Part shown: positions 1-13,176 of the stretch, one piece after another
Layout: each line of letters begins with the position of its first letter
Position numbering within the stretch: position 1 is the stretch's first letter
Source of the DNA: Epiperipatus broadwayi
Lineage: Eukaryota > Onychophora > Udeonychophora > Euonychophora > Peripatidae
Length of the DNA: 64,000 nt
NCBI GenBank assembly: GCA_028023455.1
Contig: JAQFVV010000001.1
Location: 24,601,401 to 24,665,400 of the forward strand
Direction: 5' to 3'
Made by a program: the position numbers and the translations under genes
The notes under the pieces: generated by a model
Told to the model about the DNA's origin: nothing
The model's database searches: none
What the model saw: only the letters and a program-made list of their open reading frames with translations

Positions 1-1345
1 AATGTCTAAATAATAAAGATGTACCAAATGATTGGAAGAATGCAGTATTAATATTAATATTTAAGAAAAGTGATAAAGAAGATATTACAAATTACAGACC
101 TCTCAATCTTTTATCAGTTTTATACAAAATTTTTACTAAAAATAATTACAACTCGTCTACAGAAAACACTGGATTTCCATCAACCAAGAGAACAAGCTGG
201 ATTTAAAAGTGGTTTTAATACAGTAGATCATATCCAGGTATTGAGAGAAGTTATAGAAAGAACAAATGAATATGAGTTGCCATTATGCTTAGGATTTGTA
301 TATTATGAAAAGGCATTTGATTCTATAAACATTTCTTCAGTGATTAAAGCATTGGATCATCAAGGTGTAGACCCAGGATATTGCCATATTTTAAAGAATA
401 TTTATAAAAATGCAACAGCAACAATTAGATTACATAATGATAGTAGGAAAATCAACATTGAAAAGGGTGTAAGACAGGGTGACTCCATATCCCCAAAACT
501 TTTTACAGCAGTGCTGTAAGAAGTATTTTGTGGATTAAAATGGGAAACTAAAGGAGTGAAAGTAAATGGAAATTATTTAAGTCATTTAGATTTGCAGATG
601 ATGTAGTTGTTTTTGCAAATAATGTTTTAGAGTTACAGGAAATGTTGCAGGAGGTAGGACTAAATATAAATGTTAAAAAGACTAAAGTAATGTTTAATAG
701 ATTTTTTCAAAATATGAAAATAAAGATTGATTATGATGAGTTAGAAGAAGTTAACAGTTACAAATACCTTAGTCAGATTATTAATACAGATGGAAACATA
801 ATGGATGAAATTAATCATAGAATTAAACTTGGTTGGAGTGCTTTTGGTAGAAATAACTTGATACTAAAAGGAAATATGCCTATGTATTTGAAAAGGAAAG
901 GTTTTTAATAAATGTGTTTTGTCAGTTCTTACTTATGGATCTGAGACTTGGACACTTAATAGAAGAGCAATACAGAGACTTCAGACCACTCAAAGAAGTA
1001 TGGAGAGATGCATGTTGGGAGTAACAAGAAGAGATCGAAAACCCAATGTATGGGTAAGGGAACAAACAGGTGTTACTGACCTCATTGAAAAAAGTAAAAG
1101 ACTGAAGTGGATTTGGGCTGGACATATTGCTAGAAGAGATGATAATAGATAGACAATTGAAATCTTAAACTGGATTCCAAGAGATTGTAAAAGACCCAGA
1201 AAGAGACCACATGTGAGATGGATGGGTGAAATAAGAAAGTGTGCAGGGGTGATGTGGAGAAGAGAAGCTAAAGATAGGAAAAGATGGATTGAACTTGGAG
1301 AGACCATCCTGCAGTGAATTGATAATAGTTGATGATGATGAGTAT
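1..1345 (+). pseudogene. RTE-type LINE reverse transcriptase, 3' part, decayed
   Basis: This is the 3' portion of a non-LTR retrotransposon; its 5' part lies outside the window. The reverse transcriptase copies element RNA at a nicked target. The reading frame is split: codons run from 70 to 519, shift before the FADD catalytic motif at 591-602, shift again between 908 and 919, and meet a stop at about 1151. Visible motifs are QAGF near 190, GVRQGDSISPKLF near 465-505, FADD, and a C-terminal block with TYGSETWTL followed by HIARRD. The last bases, ATTGATAATAG then TGATGATGATG, form the short microsatellite tail typical of RTE elements. Homologous copies lie at 20892-21462, 53630-56145 and 56276-56897. 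Placement in the RTE clade rests on remembered motif similarity and the tail, not on a tree. Confidence 0.85.
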
Positions 1346-4135
1346 TATAATAAGTTAACAGAATATTTTAGCCATCAGCTATCTAGTCATACCACGAGAT
1401 TGGCATTCCATAATAGAAGACAGTCGAAAGATGAAAAAATAAAAGATTTTGACATAGCGTTATGGCAGTTAATAAAAACCTGTCGGTATGGGGAATTTGG
1501 TGAACAAGTTTTGTTTGACCAATTGCTGTGGGGAATGGCAGATGAAAGGCTAAGACAAACTTTATTGATTGAAACTGAGTTCTCTTATGAATTAGCGATC
1601 AAAAAAGAGATCACATACAAATTATTTATTGAGCAAGCTGTCGCTTTTAGAAGTAAAGCAGACAAGGAAGGCAGAACTGCAGTTTATAAAACGAATAAAA
1701 GGCCACAGAGAAATGATAAATCAAGTAGCAAACCAACATCCTTAGGGAAAGGTTTTTGCTATGGGAAAACAGGTCATTTCGCTAAGAATTGTAAATGATG
1801 TAGAGAAAGCTGTTTTAATTGCAGCAACAGAGGGCATGTAGCAGCAGTTTGCAAAAAACTCGAGCCCAAAGATAAAAGTGAAATAACCAAATAGAGGGGA
1901 GATAAGCAAGATGAAGTTAGTATTAATAAGAGTATGATTTCGCACTGGCAAAATCAATATATGCTAACACTTAAAATATGTAGCACAGAACTTGAAATGG
2001 AGATTGATAGCAGCTCGGGTATTTCATTGGTGTCTGAAAGATAATGGAAGGAAATATCAAAAGGTTATAAGAATGTGAAAATTAAAAAGTTGGAGATAAA
2101 AGGTAAAGATGTAAGCAGAAACTCACTAGTTTTAGTTGGAATGGCAGAGGCTCCAATTTCATATAGAAATAAACTATGCTATTTACCTATATATATTGTT
2201 AAGGGACAAATAATTCCAATAATCAATAAAAAGTGGTTTAAGGAGTTAGGTATTAAGGTATTAACTGTTAAAAACATTTCCATGGAACAGAAAATGTTGA
2301 ATAGGTACCTTGAATTATTTTCTGAGGAGTTAGGTTTAATAAAAGCAAACTCGATAGATTTAGAATTAAATGAAAACTCACGACCTGTTGTCTGTAAGCT
2401 GCGGAAGATCTCATTTGCGCAGAAAAAAAAGTTCGAGCAGAATTTAAAAACGGTGGCTAGAGGCATGATATCTGCTGAATAGGAGGCAGAATGGGCCACG
2501 CTTATAGTGGTGATCACTAAACTTGATGGTAAATCAGAATGTGCAGAGATTACCAGGTGACAGTGAATAAATATCTTAATAAAGGTGGGTATCCTATTTC
2601 TAATGTTAGAGAAGTTTTAGCGAGTTTGTCAAATGCAAATTTTTTTGCCAAATTGGACCTTAACTTCTCTTATCATCAGATTAAAATTACTGACAAATCA
2701 GCAAGAATATTGATGCTGGGCTGTTCAAATATAATCATTTACCATTAGGAATTGCTGTGGCACTGAACATTTTTCAGGCCAAGTTAAATTCAATATTACA
2801 AGGGTTAAGGCGTAATGCCTTATTACGACAACATTGTTAAGAGAAAGAATTTAGAAAGTTTATGATAAATTAAGTCAGGTGGGTGTTAAGCTAAACAGGA
2901 AAAATGTGCATGGAAAACACAAGAATTAAAGTTTTTGGATCACAGCATTTCAGATAAAGGAAAACATCTTTTGACGGACAACGTCAAGGCTGATAGAAAT
3001 GCTGAAAGGTTTAAGAATATAAAGCAGCTTTAGGCATTTTTAGGGCTAGTAAATTTTTTCGAGCTATTTTTAAAGAATTAGGCAATGGTGATAAAACCAT
3101 TGTATGAGTTATTGCACAAAGGGCCAAGTTGGATTTGGTCTGAAACTCAAGACAGGGCTTTTGAAAAAACGAAAGATCTTTTATCATCTGATATATTGTT
3201 GGTACATTTTGACAGTGAGCATGAAGTTAGAATTATTATTGATGCATCAGACTGGAGGGTAGGGGCTGTGTTAGCTCACCCTATAGATAATAATGAGCGG
3301 TATCTAGCTTGGGCGTCAACATTGTCAAAAGCTGAGGGTAATTATAGTCAAAACGACCCAGAAACTCACGATCATTTTTGCAGTGAAAAAATATGTTTGT
3401 TTTTGGACGTAGTTTTGAAATTATTACTACTGATCATAAGCCTTTGTTGGGGATTTTTGGAAATAATCATGCAGCACCTGAACATTCATGTCATCGTTTG
3501 TTACGATGGTAGAATGGGTTAGCTGCATATAAATGGGGGAAAGAAATCTTGCATGCAGATGTGTTGTCAAGGTTCCCAGATAGTCAAGAGACATGGAATA
3601 GTGAGTTTGAAGTTAATTATATTGAAACAGAACTCACAAGTGTTAAATAATAATACAATCCAATAGTGGACTAGAGAAGAAAAAAGGGTATGATATTCTT
3701 ATTAATTGGATTAAGAAGGGCAGGCCTAAAACTAGACCTAGTTATGTGGGAGCTAATAGAGAGCAGTTATCTGTTTGTAGTGGTTGTATAGTAATGGGGG
3801 ATAGAGTAGTTATACCGCCTACAAGGAAGAATAGTTTTGAAGCTTCTCCATGAAGAGCATCCAGACATAGGGCATGGGAAAGCTTTGGCATGTAGTGGCC
3901 GCAAATTAATGAAGATATAGAAAATTTCATTAAAGGTTGTGCTGCATGTCAGTCTGAAAGTGCATTACCGGCGAAATGTTGCATCCTGGCCGAAAGCATG
4001 GGAGAGTTCATATTGATCACGCAGGACCAGTGAACAGAAAAATGCTGCTGATAACAGATGCGCTCTCAAAATGGATAGAATGCCATATTGTGAAAGACAC
4101 TAGTGCCCTAGAAACATTGCATAATCTAAATCATC
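1346..4135 (+). pseudogene. Ty3/gypsy-like LTR retrotransposon gag-pol remnant
   Basis: This is a decayed gag-pol region read in the usual order. A gag-like stretch runs to about 1797, followed by a CCHC knuckle at about 1811-1852 (CFNC...GH...C). A preceding knuckle near 1755-1795 has lost a cysteine. A protease-like segment near 2000-2030 reads DSSSG instead of the expected D-S/T-G. Reverse transcriptase is seen near 2600-2690 (NFFAKLDL...YHQI). An RNase H-like region lies at 3085-3370 (IDASD, then TLSKAEGNYSQ). An integrase zinc region with CAAC lies at 3937-3948, followed by the start of the core (DHAGP near 4015). Several stops and frame changes break it, so it cannot make a working polyprotein. 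The preceding LINE tail runs straight into the gag sequence. The downstream end is approximate, and no LTR was recognised on either side. Confidence 0.8.
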
Positions 4136-4559
4136 ATTGATGTATATATTGTTAAAATGAAACTTAATTAGTTAGTATAGTTATAATTTTTAAAATTATA
4201 AAATTGTATTTATTATTGTGTAAATCTATTAAAATGTGTTTGTATTATGGTATATATATATCTATTAATGAGATATGGGAAGATAGTATTTAATTTAAAG
4301 TTATAAATAGTAGAGATGTATGCAAACGCATATGACAATATTTTTTTTGCTTGTTATTTGAAATCCAGTTAAACTATTAGTTGTTAAAAAACATGTTAAA
4401 CTTTATTTTTATTTCAAAGAACTCTGATTTATTTGAACTATTTATTTATCTTTTGAATTAAAATGATATTGAATATGCATAGCCATACATATCTACCATA
4501 TTACCTTAAAATTTTCTGACATCTGAAAGAAGTTATTTTCAAAATTCCTTAGATCATAT

Positions 4560-4720
4560 TAATTAATATTATGATGGTAGTACATTGATGGTGACCTCTG
4601 AAGAGAGTCAATTGTAAAGTCTGCCTTGAGTTCGAATTCTGAACACAACGGAATAATCAATATAAGTGAAGGTTGGATGACTTAATTTAGGTTGTGTCTA
4701 TTAGATAGGTTAATATTAAA
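4560..4720 (+). repeat. tRNA-derived SINE-like fragment (candidate)
   Basis: The stretch contains GAGTTCGAATTC at about 4630, which fits the internal B-box of RNA polymerase III genes (GGTTCGANNCC) with one or two changes. The surrounding bases are less AT-rich than the neighbourhood. No clear A-box or cloverleaf could be drawn, so this is a guess at a decayed tRNA-derived SINE, not a tRNA gene. Confidence 0.3.
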
Positions 4721-4860
4721 TTATTCTGTTTGAGACAGATGCAATTTTGGATTGTGATTAGATCAGATCATCCATAGCATCCTATATGAAGATCCTAAGT
4801 CTGATTATTGTTAGATGCGACCACCTTAATTTTCTGGAGGGAATCTGTACCGTTAACAAT

Positions 4861-5131
4861 ATATAATCTTTTTTGTAAAATCTCACATTTTCCAATATCT
4901 TTATATCAAAATTTAAATGCTTAAATTCTTTCATATGTAGATATATATCAGAATTTTTTAAAGGCTGTTAAATATATGTAGGAAACAACAAAAAAATAAA
5001 TTGAAAACTCAATTGAAACAGCATTTAATAGATGAAAATTTTAATATATATCTATATATGTAAGAATCTAAGCATTAAAATTTTGAAATAAAAATATTGG
5101 AAGATGTGAAATTTTATAAAGACAGATTAAT
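4861..5131. repeat. Foldback element with about 110-bp inverted arms
   Basis: The left arm (4861-4973) and right arm (5022-5131) are reverse complements over about 110 bp with roughly 85% agreement by eye, separated by a spacer of about 48 bp. Matching landmarks are TCACATTTTCCAATAT in the left arm and ATATTGGAAGATGTGA in the right, and CTTTCATATGTAGATATATA against TATATCTATATATGTAAG. A transcript would form a long imperfect hairpin. It may be a snap-back MITE or an inverted duplication. No coding potential. Confidence 0.75.
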
Positions 5132-6109
5132 TAAAGAAAATTTATTTATAGAAGTGTAATTAGAATAAGTAAAGGATATTTTTATATAAAAATGTAAATT
5201 AAAAAAAGAACATTTAAATGAAAAAGAATTAGACATATATGAAAGTAAGCAAGAAGTAAGTTTAAAAAAAATTGTAATTTATGTGATAAAATATTTTTTA
5301 TTGTGTTGTTTTTGGAAATTATTTATAAATATATATCTGTATATATACCAAAAAATGATCAAATTTCAAAACAAAACTTGTGTGTATATATATATCTGTA
5401 TATATATAGGAATAATCAATTCTTGATAATGGCTATATAATGTGATTGAAATATTGGAGAAAAATTGAAAAAAAAAAAAAAATCATAAAAAAAGAAAAAA
5501 AAGATTGGAAAACAAGTGTGATAAAGAATTTGTTTTTTTTTTTAATTTTTAAAGTTTATTTTTTTAATAAAAAATTTCCTCAAAAATATAATGTGATTCC
5601 AATTCGATTTACCAAAAAATATTAAATTATGTAGAGGGAATGTTAATTAGCTTACTTGAAGAAAGGTTTTTATTTATATCAGTGGTTTATTTAAACTAAA
5701 ATAAAATTATTTAAAATGTGTATAAATTATATATTTATGACATTTACTCATATTTCATATAATTCTCTGTATAACTATTAATATTTAATTCTTACCTTTT
5801 TCATCTTTTTCTCCCCCACAATTTTTGGCTAACTTTCTCTGTTCAAAAAAACTGTTTAGTTCATTCATTATTGTGAAATAACCACTTTAATATGTATATA
5901 GATACACCATTTTATATAATTATGTATAATTCATAATCATATCTTGTATGATCTTCATTTGACCATAGTTGTTCCTTTGTAATTTTGAATTATATAATTA
6001 TAATATAAATGTTATGAAGAGAATTATACTTGATTAAATATATATTTTAAAATAATGCTTATAAATGTTTTTTTAAAAAAAAAATTATAGATATTAAATT
6101 TTTACACAG

Positions 6110-6350
6110 ATGTCTGAATGGAAAGCTTACAGAAGAAATATTCTGAAGTGCATTGAATCTCTAATTAAACTTTTAACCGGTGAAATGTCTGAATGGGACC
6201 CTGCTATCAACAAAACAGTTTTGAAGAATTTTTTAAGAGTTGTTCCTTGTGATCGGATTTTAAGAACTCCTACAAAAAAAGTAATTTGTGTTGATGATAA
6301 TCTGTATTATAGCAGTATGAGATATGAATACTTTCAGTTAGCACGAAAAT
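6110..6350 (+). CDS. Internal exon A of an unrecognised multi-exon host gene
   Basis: An exon of 241 bases is preceded by a T-rich tract and TTTTTACACAG at 6099-6109, and followed by the strong donor GTAAGTAATT at 6351. It encodes 80 codons beginning MSEWKAYRRNIL and ending LARK, plus one base. The content is mixed and well balanced, unlike the low-complexity frames around it, with motifs such as VPCDRILRTPTKKVICVDD and YYSSMRYEYF. An in-frame TAA at 6095-6097 lies just before the acceptor, so the frame cannot extend upstream. The first codon is ATG, so it could be the translation start, but the acceptor makes an internal exon at least as likely. The single leftover base T joins exon B to make a tyrosine codon. 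I do not recognise the family; the composition suggests a soluble helical protein. Confidence 0.7.
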
Positions 6351-8461
6351 GTAAGTAATTTTTTTTTTTATGCATGTATTTGTATGGAGTACATCCATAT
6401 ATTTTTCTAAATTTTCTTTCAATTTTTAAAAGTTGTTATATGTTAAATTAGATATATTTAATGAACGATTTATTTTGAATAAAAACACTTGCACTACTAT
6501 TGAAATCTTTAAAGGAAAATGAATTTTCAAAGGCAAGCTAGCTGAGTTATCAAGTCTGTCATTTGGATTTTGAGATCTGCCTGATCTTAACAAAAGAAAA
6601 TGCTCATGCCCTTATTTTTGAAATAAATAGATGTATTATTAATTTCCAAATATCTTATGGAAAGGGGGGAGAGTTACCAGAGATGTACAATAGCATATAC
6701 TGACATATTATTTGATAATTGTTTTTATTAAGTGCTTATGAGATATTTTTTTTACAAGTTAATATAGAATAATTGCAAAGTAAACAGGCTAGAGGTTAGA
6801 TCAAACAAATAGTGATGTCCTTATATTGTGTGAAAAATACTTGGAAAGTAGTTGAACAGAAGTTTTTAAAACAGAAATTAGTTCTTCATTTCTGGAGGAC
6901 TATGTAAAATAAACAAACTTTAGAAAAACAAAATGGAATATAAATGTCAACCAAAAGAAATAAAAGAGAAGGTGAAGTTCTTTTTTAACGACGCACTTTA
7001 AATATTTCTTTCCTAGAGACCAAATATTTAGTAGTAAAAGTGAGAATTTGATATGACCTATAAGAAGAAATAGTCTTATGCTTAATTTAACACTTGTCAA
7101 AATCGTATAAAAACTGGAAAATGTAAAAATTGAATTTTTAAATTAATAATTTGTTATAATAGTTTCCAATTTTTGTTGGGATAATTCTTTATTTGGAGTG
7201 CATTAGGTTTTTCCCCCTGTTAAAGATTTTGATTTAAATATATGCTGTTAGCTTCATTTTAGCATTTGCAGTGTAAAATAGTAAGCATTTTTAAATTTAT
7301 GACTTACCCTAATATATTATCTTTTTAATTGTAAAACAATCATACCACATAAATGTTAATATATTTTTGTAAAGAAGAACTCAGTATATTATGTACTATC
7401 TTTTAGATTAAATTTTTGGATAATTAATTTTTTGTATTCCAGTTTTTCTATCTCTTGTTTTTTTAATTTTGGATAAATTTTTGTTTATTTACTTACTTAT
7501 GTAAATATCAAATCTTTGTTTTTTATTTTAAAATATTGGTTTTGAAAAACTATAATATGTTAATTTGTGATATCGGTAGTTTATCTTTTATTAAGTAAGC
7601 ATCAATGAAAATCAATTCCCTGTTGATGGTAGTAAAAAACCATATTTTTTCAAACAGTTTCTAGCTATTTGGTCTTCAAGTAGAAGACCCTAATTTTACT
7701 ATGTCCATTCAGAAGCATGTTTTACTCTTATTTTTTTATTCAAGGCAAGAGTTAAAAACTTTCAGTTGTCCTAAATTACAACCAAATTGGCTTGGATCAA
7801 AACCATTATAGTATCTGAAAGATTAAATCCATTAGTTTGGATGAGAGGACAAGAATAAAAACTAGTCACTGAATGAGTACAATGACAATTGATACTCTGT
7901 ATGAGAAAAAAATCCAAAAGCTGGTAATGGAGATTTAGTATTACATCAACATCTAATGTCCATGGATGTTACTCAATGTTTATTTCTTGACTTATAATAA
8001 AAATGCAGCATTGCTGTTACTACATTTCTGTAATTGTAACTGGATCTGATAGCATTGTAGATAGCACATTATTTGCCATACTCCTGTTTAGATAATTGTG
8101 AAATTCAGAATTTTTTTCAGTTCACAAGCAATTTTAAAATTTTCCAGTTAGCTGAGCCATAGCCTAAAATTAGCCATCTAATTATTACTTTTATAAATCC
8201 AATGGCTAAATAAATTATAATTTTATTTAAATACTAAAATTTTTGTAATTTCAAAAGAATTAAATTGTATGTAAAAATTAAAAAAAAAAAATCCTTTAAC
8301 ACACAATCTAATGCTTTGTTTTTTTATTATTTTAATCATGATTATTTTTTATAACATTTTTATTTTGTAAATATAGTTATCATGCAAAACTTGTATTTCA
8401 TACTGATATTTATAAATCAGTTATTTTCTTTTAATAATAATGTTTTTGTTTTTTTTTCCAG
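6351..8461 (+). other. Intron 1 (2,111 bp) of the four-exon gene
   Basis: It is bounded by GTAAGT at 6351 and TTTTTTTTTCCAG ending at 8461. The interior is AT-rich with no supportable gene, tandem array or recognisable transposon. Confidence 0.7.
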
Positions 8462-8654
8462 ATGAAATTGGATTTTGTCAGTTTTATATGACTTGTGCTA
8501 TTGAAACAGCTATTAGTCGAAATCAAAATCGGCCTAATAAAGTGTTAAATGATATTATATATACCATGTTTGAAAAATTTGAACCTCCTTCTGACCAAGA
8601 ATTATGGGAAAAAAATTCTTTAAATATTGACTCGGAAAGTAGTGATGATGTTTT
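8462..8654 (+). CDS. Internal exon B of the unrecognised host gene
   Basis: A 193-base exon lies between a textbook acceptor (T-run then CCAG at 8458-8461) and the donor GTAAGT at 8655. It enters in phase with exon A: leftover T plus AT gives tyrosine, then the frame reads EIGFCQFYMTCAIETAISRN and on through a proline- and acid-containing tail to NIDSESSDDV. It leaves two bases, TT, for the next exon. The frame is fully open between the splice sites and complex in composition. The C-terminal third is acidic (DSESSDD), possibly a phosphorylatable linker; that is inference. No catalytic motif or membrane segment is evident, and the family is not recognised. Confidence 0.75.
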
Positions 8655-11265
8655 GTAAGTTGTTCATTCTATATATATTAGTAACCTTTTTTTTTTTTCA
8701 ATTATTATTAAATAATATTTTATACTACATTATACAATACTAGAATTCAACTATTAATTTAATTAAATATTATGTAGCCTTTTTTATGTTTATGTATACA
8801 TTATATATAATAAGAACAATAAAAGAAATACCATGAGTCAATCCTCCACAGTGCAAGTAATAAACAGTTTAGATGGAAGGAAAAGGATCACAGGAATAAA
8901 TTAATGATTGCGGATAGAAATAATAAATTATTAATAAAGCATAAGCATTGAAAAAATAGGAGCAATATCTACATGATATTTATCATAGAAATAATATTTT
9001 TTTGTCAATATTAATTAAAAAAGATGAAACAAGTTGTGCAGTAATGAAAGAAGATGAAAAATGGCCAAGCAAAAAAAAAATTAATGAGATTCTGTTGGAT
9101 TACTAAATGCATAATATAAACGGGTTTAGAGAGTTAATAGATGTTTGGAATTAATGATTCAATAGTGTTGGCAATAGATTTTCTTACAACAGTTACAATT
9201 CCATTAGAAAAATTGACCCCTACTATGTATGCACATATATATATATTGTACCTAACTGAAGTTTCACTTAGTTCCAAAAGGAGCCAAAGGTTATCTTAGC
9301 TTAACCTTTTGGTTTGAAATTGTCTGATTTTTAAAAAATAATAATGATAAAAATGAAAATTAAATTAGTTAATTGTATTATGGAATTATGTCTAAGTATT
9401 TAAAAAAAATATATATGAGTTAGGTTGGTAAGAGATGCTAAATAATAATTTGAATTTTAAAAAAAAGAAAGATATCAGAAATAGTTGTCAGTTTGTAAGT
9501 AATATTAAATGTATTATTCACTAAATATCAGCCTTTTACAGCTACTGTACATGTGCTTTAATGAGTGTTAAATAATAAATGAATACTTTTCAGTGCCCAT
9601 ACAAGACATCGCGCTATAAAAATAGATGCTTGTTTAAATGTATTATTGTGTAATCCATTTTAATGTCTAAAGAATAATAATTAGATATTATAAATAAGTC
9701 GGAATAATTAAGTCATAAATTTTTAAAAAAATGATATATAAATTTTTATTAAAAAAATAAGAATATTTGTTATTAGTTTTGTAGCTTAACATTCCAGTTA
9801 TAAAAATTATTTAGATTAAATATTCATTAACATTCTATTGTTGTAATTTTAAAAATAACTTTTAAAAAATTAGCTTGCATTCGTATGTGAGAATATGTCT
9901 ATGCCTGCAAGGATAATATAGATATAAAAATAAAGAAATATTTTAATTTCAATATTGTTTAAAATAAATAAAACAAATGTGTGGATAAAATTATTTCAAT
10001 GAAATATTTATGGGTTTAATAAAGGGTATAACTTTAAATTTTATATTTATTACTATGGGTTGGATAAAATATCATTTAAAAAAAAATTGTTGCATAATAC
10101 TTGTAATAATAAAATTTTGATTTTCCAGCTGAAGGTCACGTGGTATGGGAAGATTATATTGATTACGTCATTAGATCGATTTTACAGCTGGATTGTTGGA
10201 ATATTAAAATTTAATAAAAAAATAGTTTTTATTGGTTTTTAATTAAACTGTAGGTGGGTGAAAAATTGTGAGATAAACGGAGATCTAAAGGGTTATTCAG
10301 TTGCTGATCTGTTTTAAATATATGTGTAGCTGAATCTTAATAGTAATTTAATAAAAAGTAATTTTTAAAACTTTATATTTTCTAAAAAAAAATAAAAGTA
10401 TGTTTTTAAAACCATTATTTTAAATCGTCCAGTAATGACAGTGGGCTGAGAAGAAAAGGTAATCCGTTTTTCCTGACAGTTTTTCATTCCAGTTGAGGCA
10501 TTAAAATTTACGGTAAAATGTTTGCAGAAAAAAATACAGCGTCTCATATTTCATTTACTTTTATTCTATTCATTTTTCTTTATTTAGAAGTAAAACTTAA
10601 ATTATTAAGTATTGTTATGGCTAAAGACTTTATTGCATTAAAATATAGTATATCTCCTATCAAATTAAAAATACACGTGAAGAAGAAATTAAAAAAAAAA
10701 AAAATTCAAACATTTAAAAAAAAAATTAAAATGGAAATGCGTTAGCGTCTTATAAATTAAAAGTGACATTAAATTTAATACTTTATTACTTTATAGATGA
10801 TATATATACATTTAAATATGCTCTTAACAGAATAATGTTTCTGTAGACAATATGTAGTTTAAAATACTAATTCTTGTTTATGCCAGTAGTATGAAAAGAA
10901 TTTGTGTGGAAGTAAAGCTTTAAAAGAATTTTAAAAAAATATTATTAATGAACTTGTCTCTATCAAATGCATAATCTTTGGTTATAATTGCTAGTACTTA
11001 TAATTAACTTTATGACCGTTGATCTTAGTTCATAAAACAAGGAGCGTCCTTAATTATAAACAAAGTCTACTCTTATGTTTTAAAAATAAATAAAAGGAAA
11101 TTTGTTTAAAAAAAAAGAAATACATTTTTAAATATTAAGAAACGTTTTTTAAAAAAAGAGCTCTATTTTAAAAAAATGCATTTATCTAAAGAAGAACAGT
11201 GAAAATTAACTAATATATTATAATTATTCCACGTTTGAACCTAGAATTATAAATATAAAAAAACA

Positions 11266-11400
11266 TGTACTCAGTTGAAGAATTTATTGTTTTCAATGCC
11301 AGCTTATTTTACTTATACTTATGCTTATTATACTTATGCTACTCAGCTGAATAATTTATTTTCCAGTGCCAACTTATGTTTATGCTTACGATGTTTTATT
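11266..11400. repeat. Two-copy diverged tandem duplication, unit about 70 bp
   Basis: TACTCAGTTGAAGAATTTATT begins one copy near 11268 and CTACTCAGCTGAATAATTTA begins the second near 11338. Both continue through a shared CAGTGCCAACTTAT or CAATGCCAGCTTAT segment and a TTATGCTTA run. It is a small local duplication with no coding content. Confidence 0.5.
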
Positions 11401-12319
11401 ATTTTAATATTTAAAATTATCTTTAAAGATAAAAGAAAGTGAATGTGTTTATATAAAGAACTACTGAACATTTTCGTTTGGAAATGATTGCTATGTATAT
11501 AAATGTATTAGTTGAAGCTTCGAATTTAAATAGATATCTAAACCTGGATAAATTGTCTACACATTATGAAATGGAAAAATCATCACGGAGCCGAAATATG
11601 AACTTGAATTAATGTATTATTTTTTTTTTTTTATGGTCTGCTTTATTGTTTTAAAAAAAAATGAAACCATAAAAATATTTATGCTATTAAATTTTTATGT
11701 AACACTTTTTGCATAAATATACAGGTAAACTAGGGTTATAATTTTAAAACGAAATAGGTTTATTTGAATGAGCAAATATTTCGTGCCATTCTTAAGTAGA
11801 TTTAGTTTATTTATCAAGCATTACACTAGCTAATTTCTATTTAATAATTTTTATTTATAGAGATTTAAATATCACAGTCTTATTTTCATATAAATGGGAT
11901 GTTTACTTAATTTTTATTTTAAATTTACTAAAGTAGTTTATCAGAGAATATCCATTCATTTGTTTTATGAATGTTATATTAAGAATAATTATAAATATTT
12001 TATTTCATCGAGAAGTAAATATTTTTGCATTTAATTTACCATTTCAAAAGTCCACTAGTTACTATATTTTTAGCATTTAATATTTTGTTATGTGTGCATT
12101 GTGCCTTGCCTAGAATTTTATATGCATTTAAGTTTAAAGTATTTTCTACAGTAGTCAGTTGACACATAATTTGCTTTGTTGGTTCGAATATTGGATATAC
12201 GTTTTGTATTTTTTAAATTTCTTGGAAATAACTTAGTTAGTTTAAGTGAAGTATATATCTTGCTATTAGTTAGAATTTGTTAGCCTCATAGAGTTAGGCT
12301 TAGTTTATAATTTTTTGAA

Positions 12320-12660
12320 TATGCCTTATGGAGTCAAGAAAAATCCTCCATCCTTATTGTATTGTATTTCCATGATTTGATAGTGCTTGTCCCCAAAAGA
12401 GGGTATTGTATTGTATTTTTCAGTGATGATGATCACATTTATAAGCATTGGAAATCCCATGAGAGGATTGTGCTTTTCTGGTGGGTGTTCCTGTTCCCAG
12501 ATGTACTGAAGATGAATTCCAGACATCGTCATTTTGCCTCGAAGTTAGGTATTTTGGAAGCCACCATATTCTTTTCCAGCTCTGAGGAGCCTAGTATCTT
12601 TATATTTTTGCCTATCATTCATGATGACTTAATGCTAATTCCACCACAGTAGGTGATGTT
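12320..12660. other. Segment of raised GC content, origin unknown
   Basis: This stretch is clearly less AT-rich than its surroundings and has partly open frames on both strands. The + strand frame is rich in aromatic and hydrophobic residues and the - strand frame contains YIWEQEHPPEKHNPLM; neither resembles a family I know. It repeats TATTGTATTGTATTT at about 12355 and 12405. It may be a transposon fragment, but I see no terminal repeats. Confidence 0.35.
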
Positions 12661-13139
12661 GCATTTGTTTTATATTTGTGATGACAAGATATGCTTGATT
12701 GAGGAAATGTATTTCTTCAGGTAGTTGTAGCTAATTTATGGCTCATAGGTATATCAATGTTTGAATTGTGTTGCTATGATAGTTTTATCAAACACAAGCT
12801 AACCAACAATAGGTTATATTTATTTTAAAGTATATTAAATATGCATATGGTATAAGTGGCAATTCACACATAATAATTTAATATTTTCATCCAGAATTTC
12901 GCCTCTGGATTTGTAAGTCTGTTATATCATTATCTTTAAAACATTGAAGGAATAATTTTATGTGGACTAAAGTTATTTTAAAAAAAAGTATAACTGATCT
13001 CTGATGAATGATTGTTCCATACACTTAAGTTAGTTTAATTTTAGTATTAGCTTAATCTGATATAAAGATATATCTAGCTGTGATATTAATTATATCCGTG
13101 AAACTAGTGACGATATTTTTAAAAAGTATTGTTGAATAT

Positions 13140-13176
13140 GCATACTCCAACTTAGCGTTTGTTAAGTTGAGGAGTA
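13140..13176. repeat. Short perfect-stem hairpin
   Basis: ATACTCCAACTTA pairs with TAAGTTGAGGAGTAT across a loop of about 8 bases, giving a 13-bp stem with one 2-base bulge. It is isolated inside an intron, and no function can be assigned. Confidence 0.5.

Larger units (their letters stand above)
4136..6109. other. Gene-free AT-rich stretch before the first supported exon
   Basis: This is AT-rich sequence with long A and T runs and TA-rich patches, and no supportable coding frame. It holds a tRNA-like SINE candidate near 4560-4720 and a large foldback at 4861-5131, both listed separately. It is probably an intron or the upstream flank of the gene that begins at 6110; the sequence does not decide which. 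Confidence 0.5.

Noticed and set aside
10060-10242. Frame after GATTTTCCAG near 10128, considered as an extra exon
   Set aside because: Joining exon B (leftover TT) to this acceptor gives an immediate TGA, and the alternative frame stops after about 28 codons.
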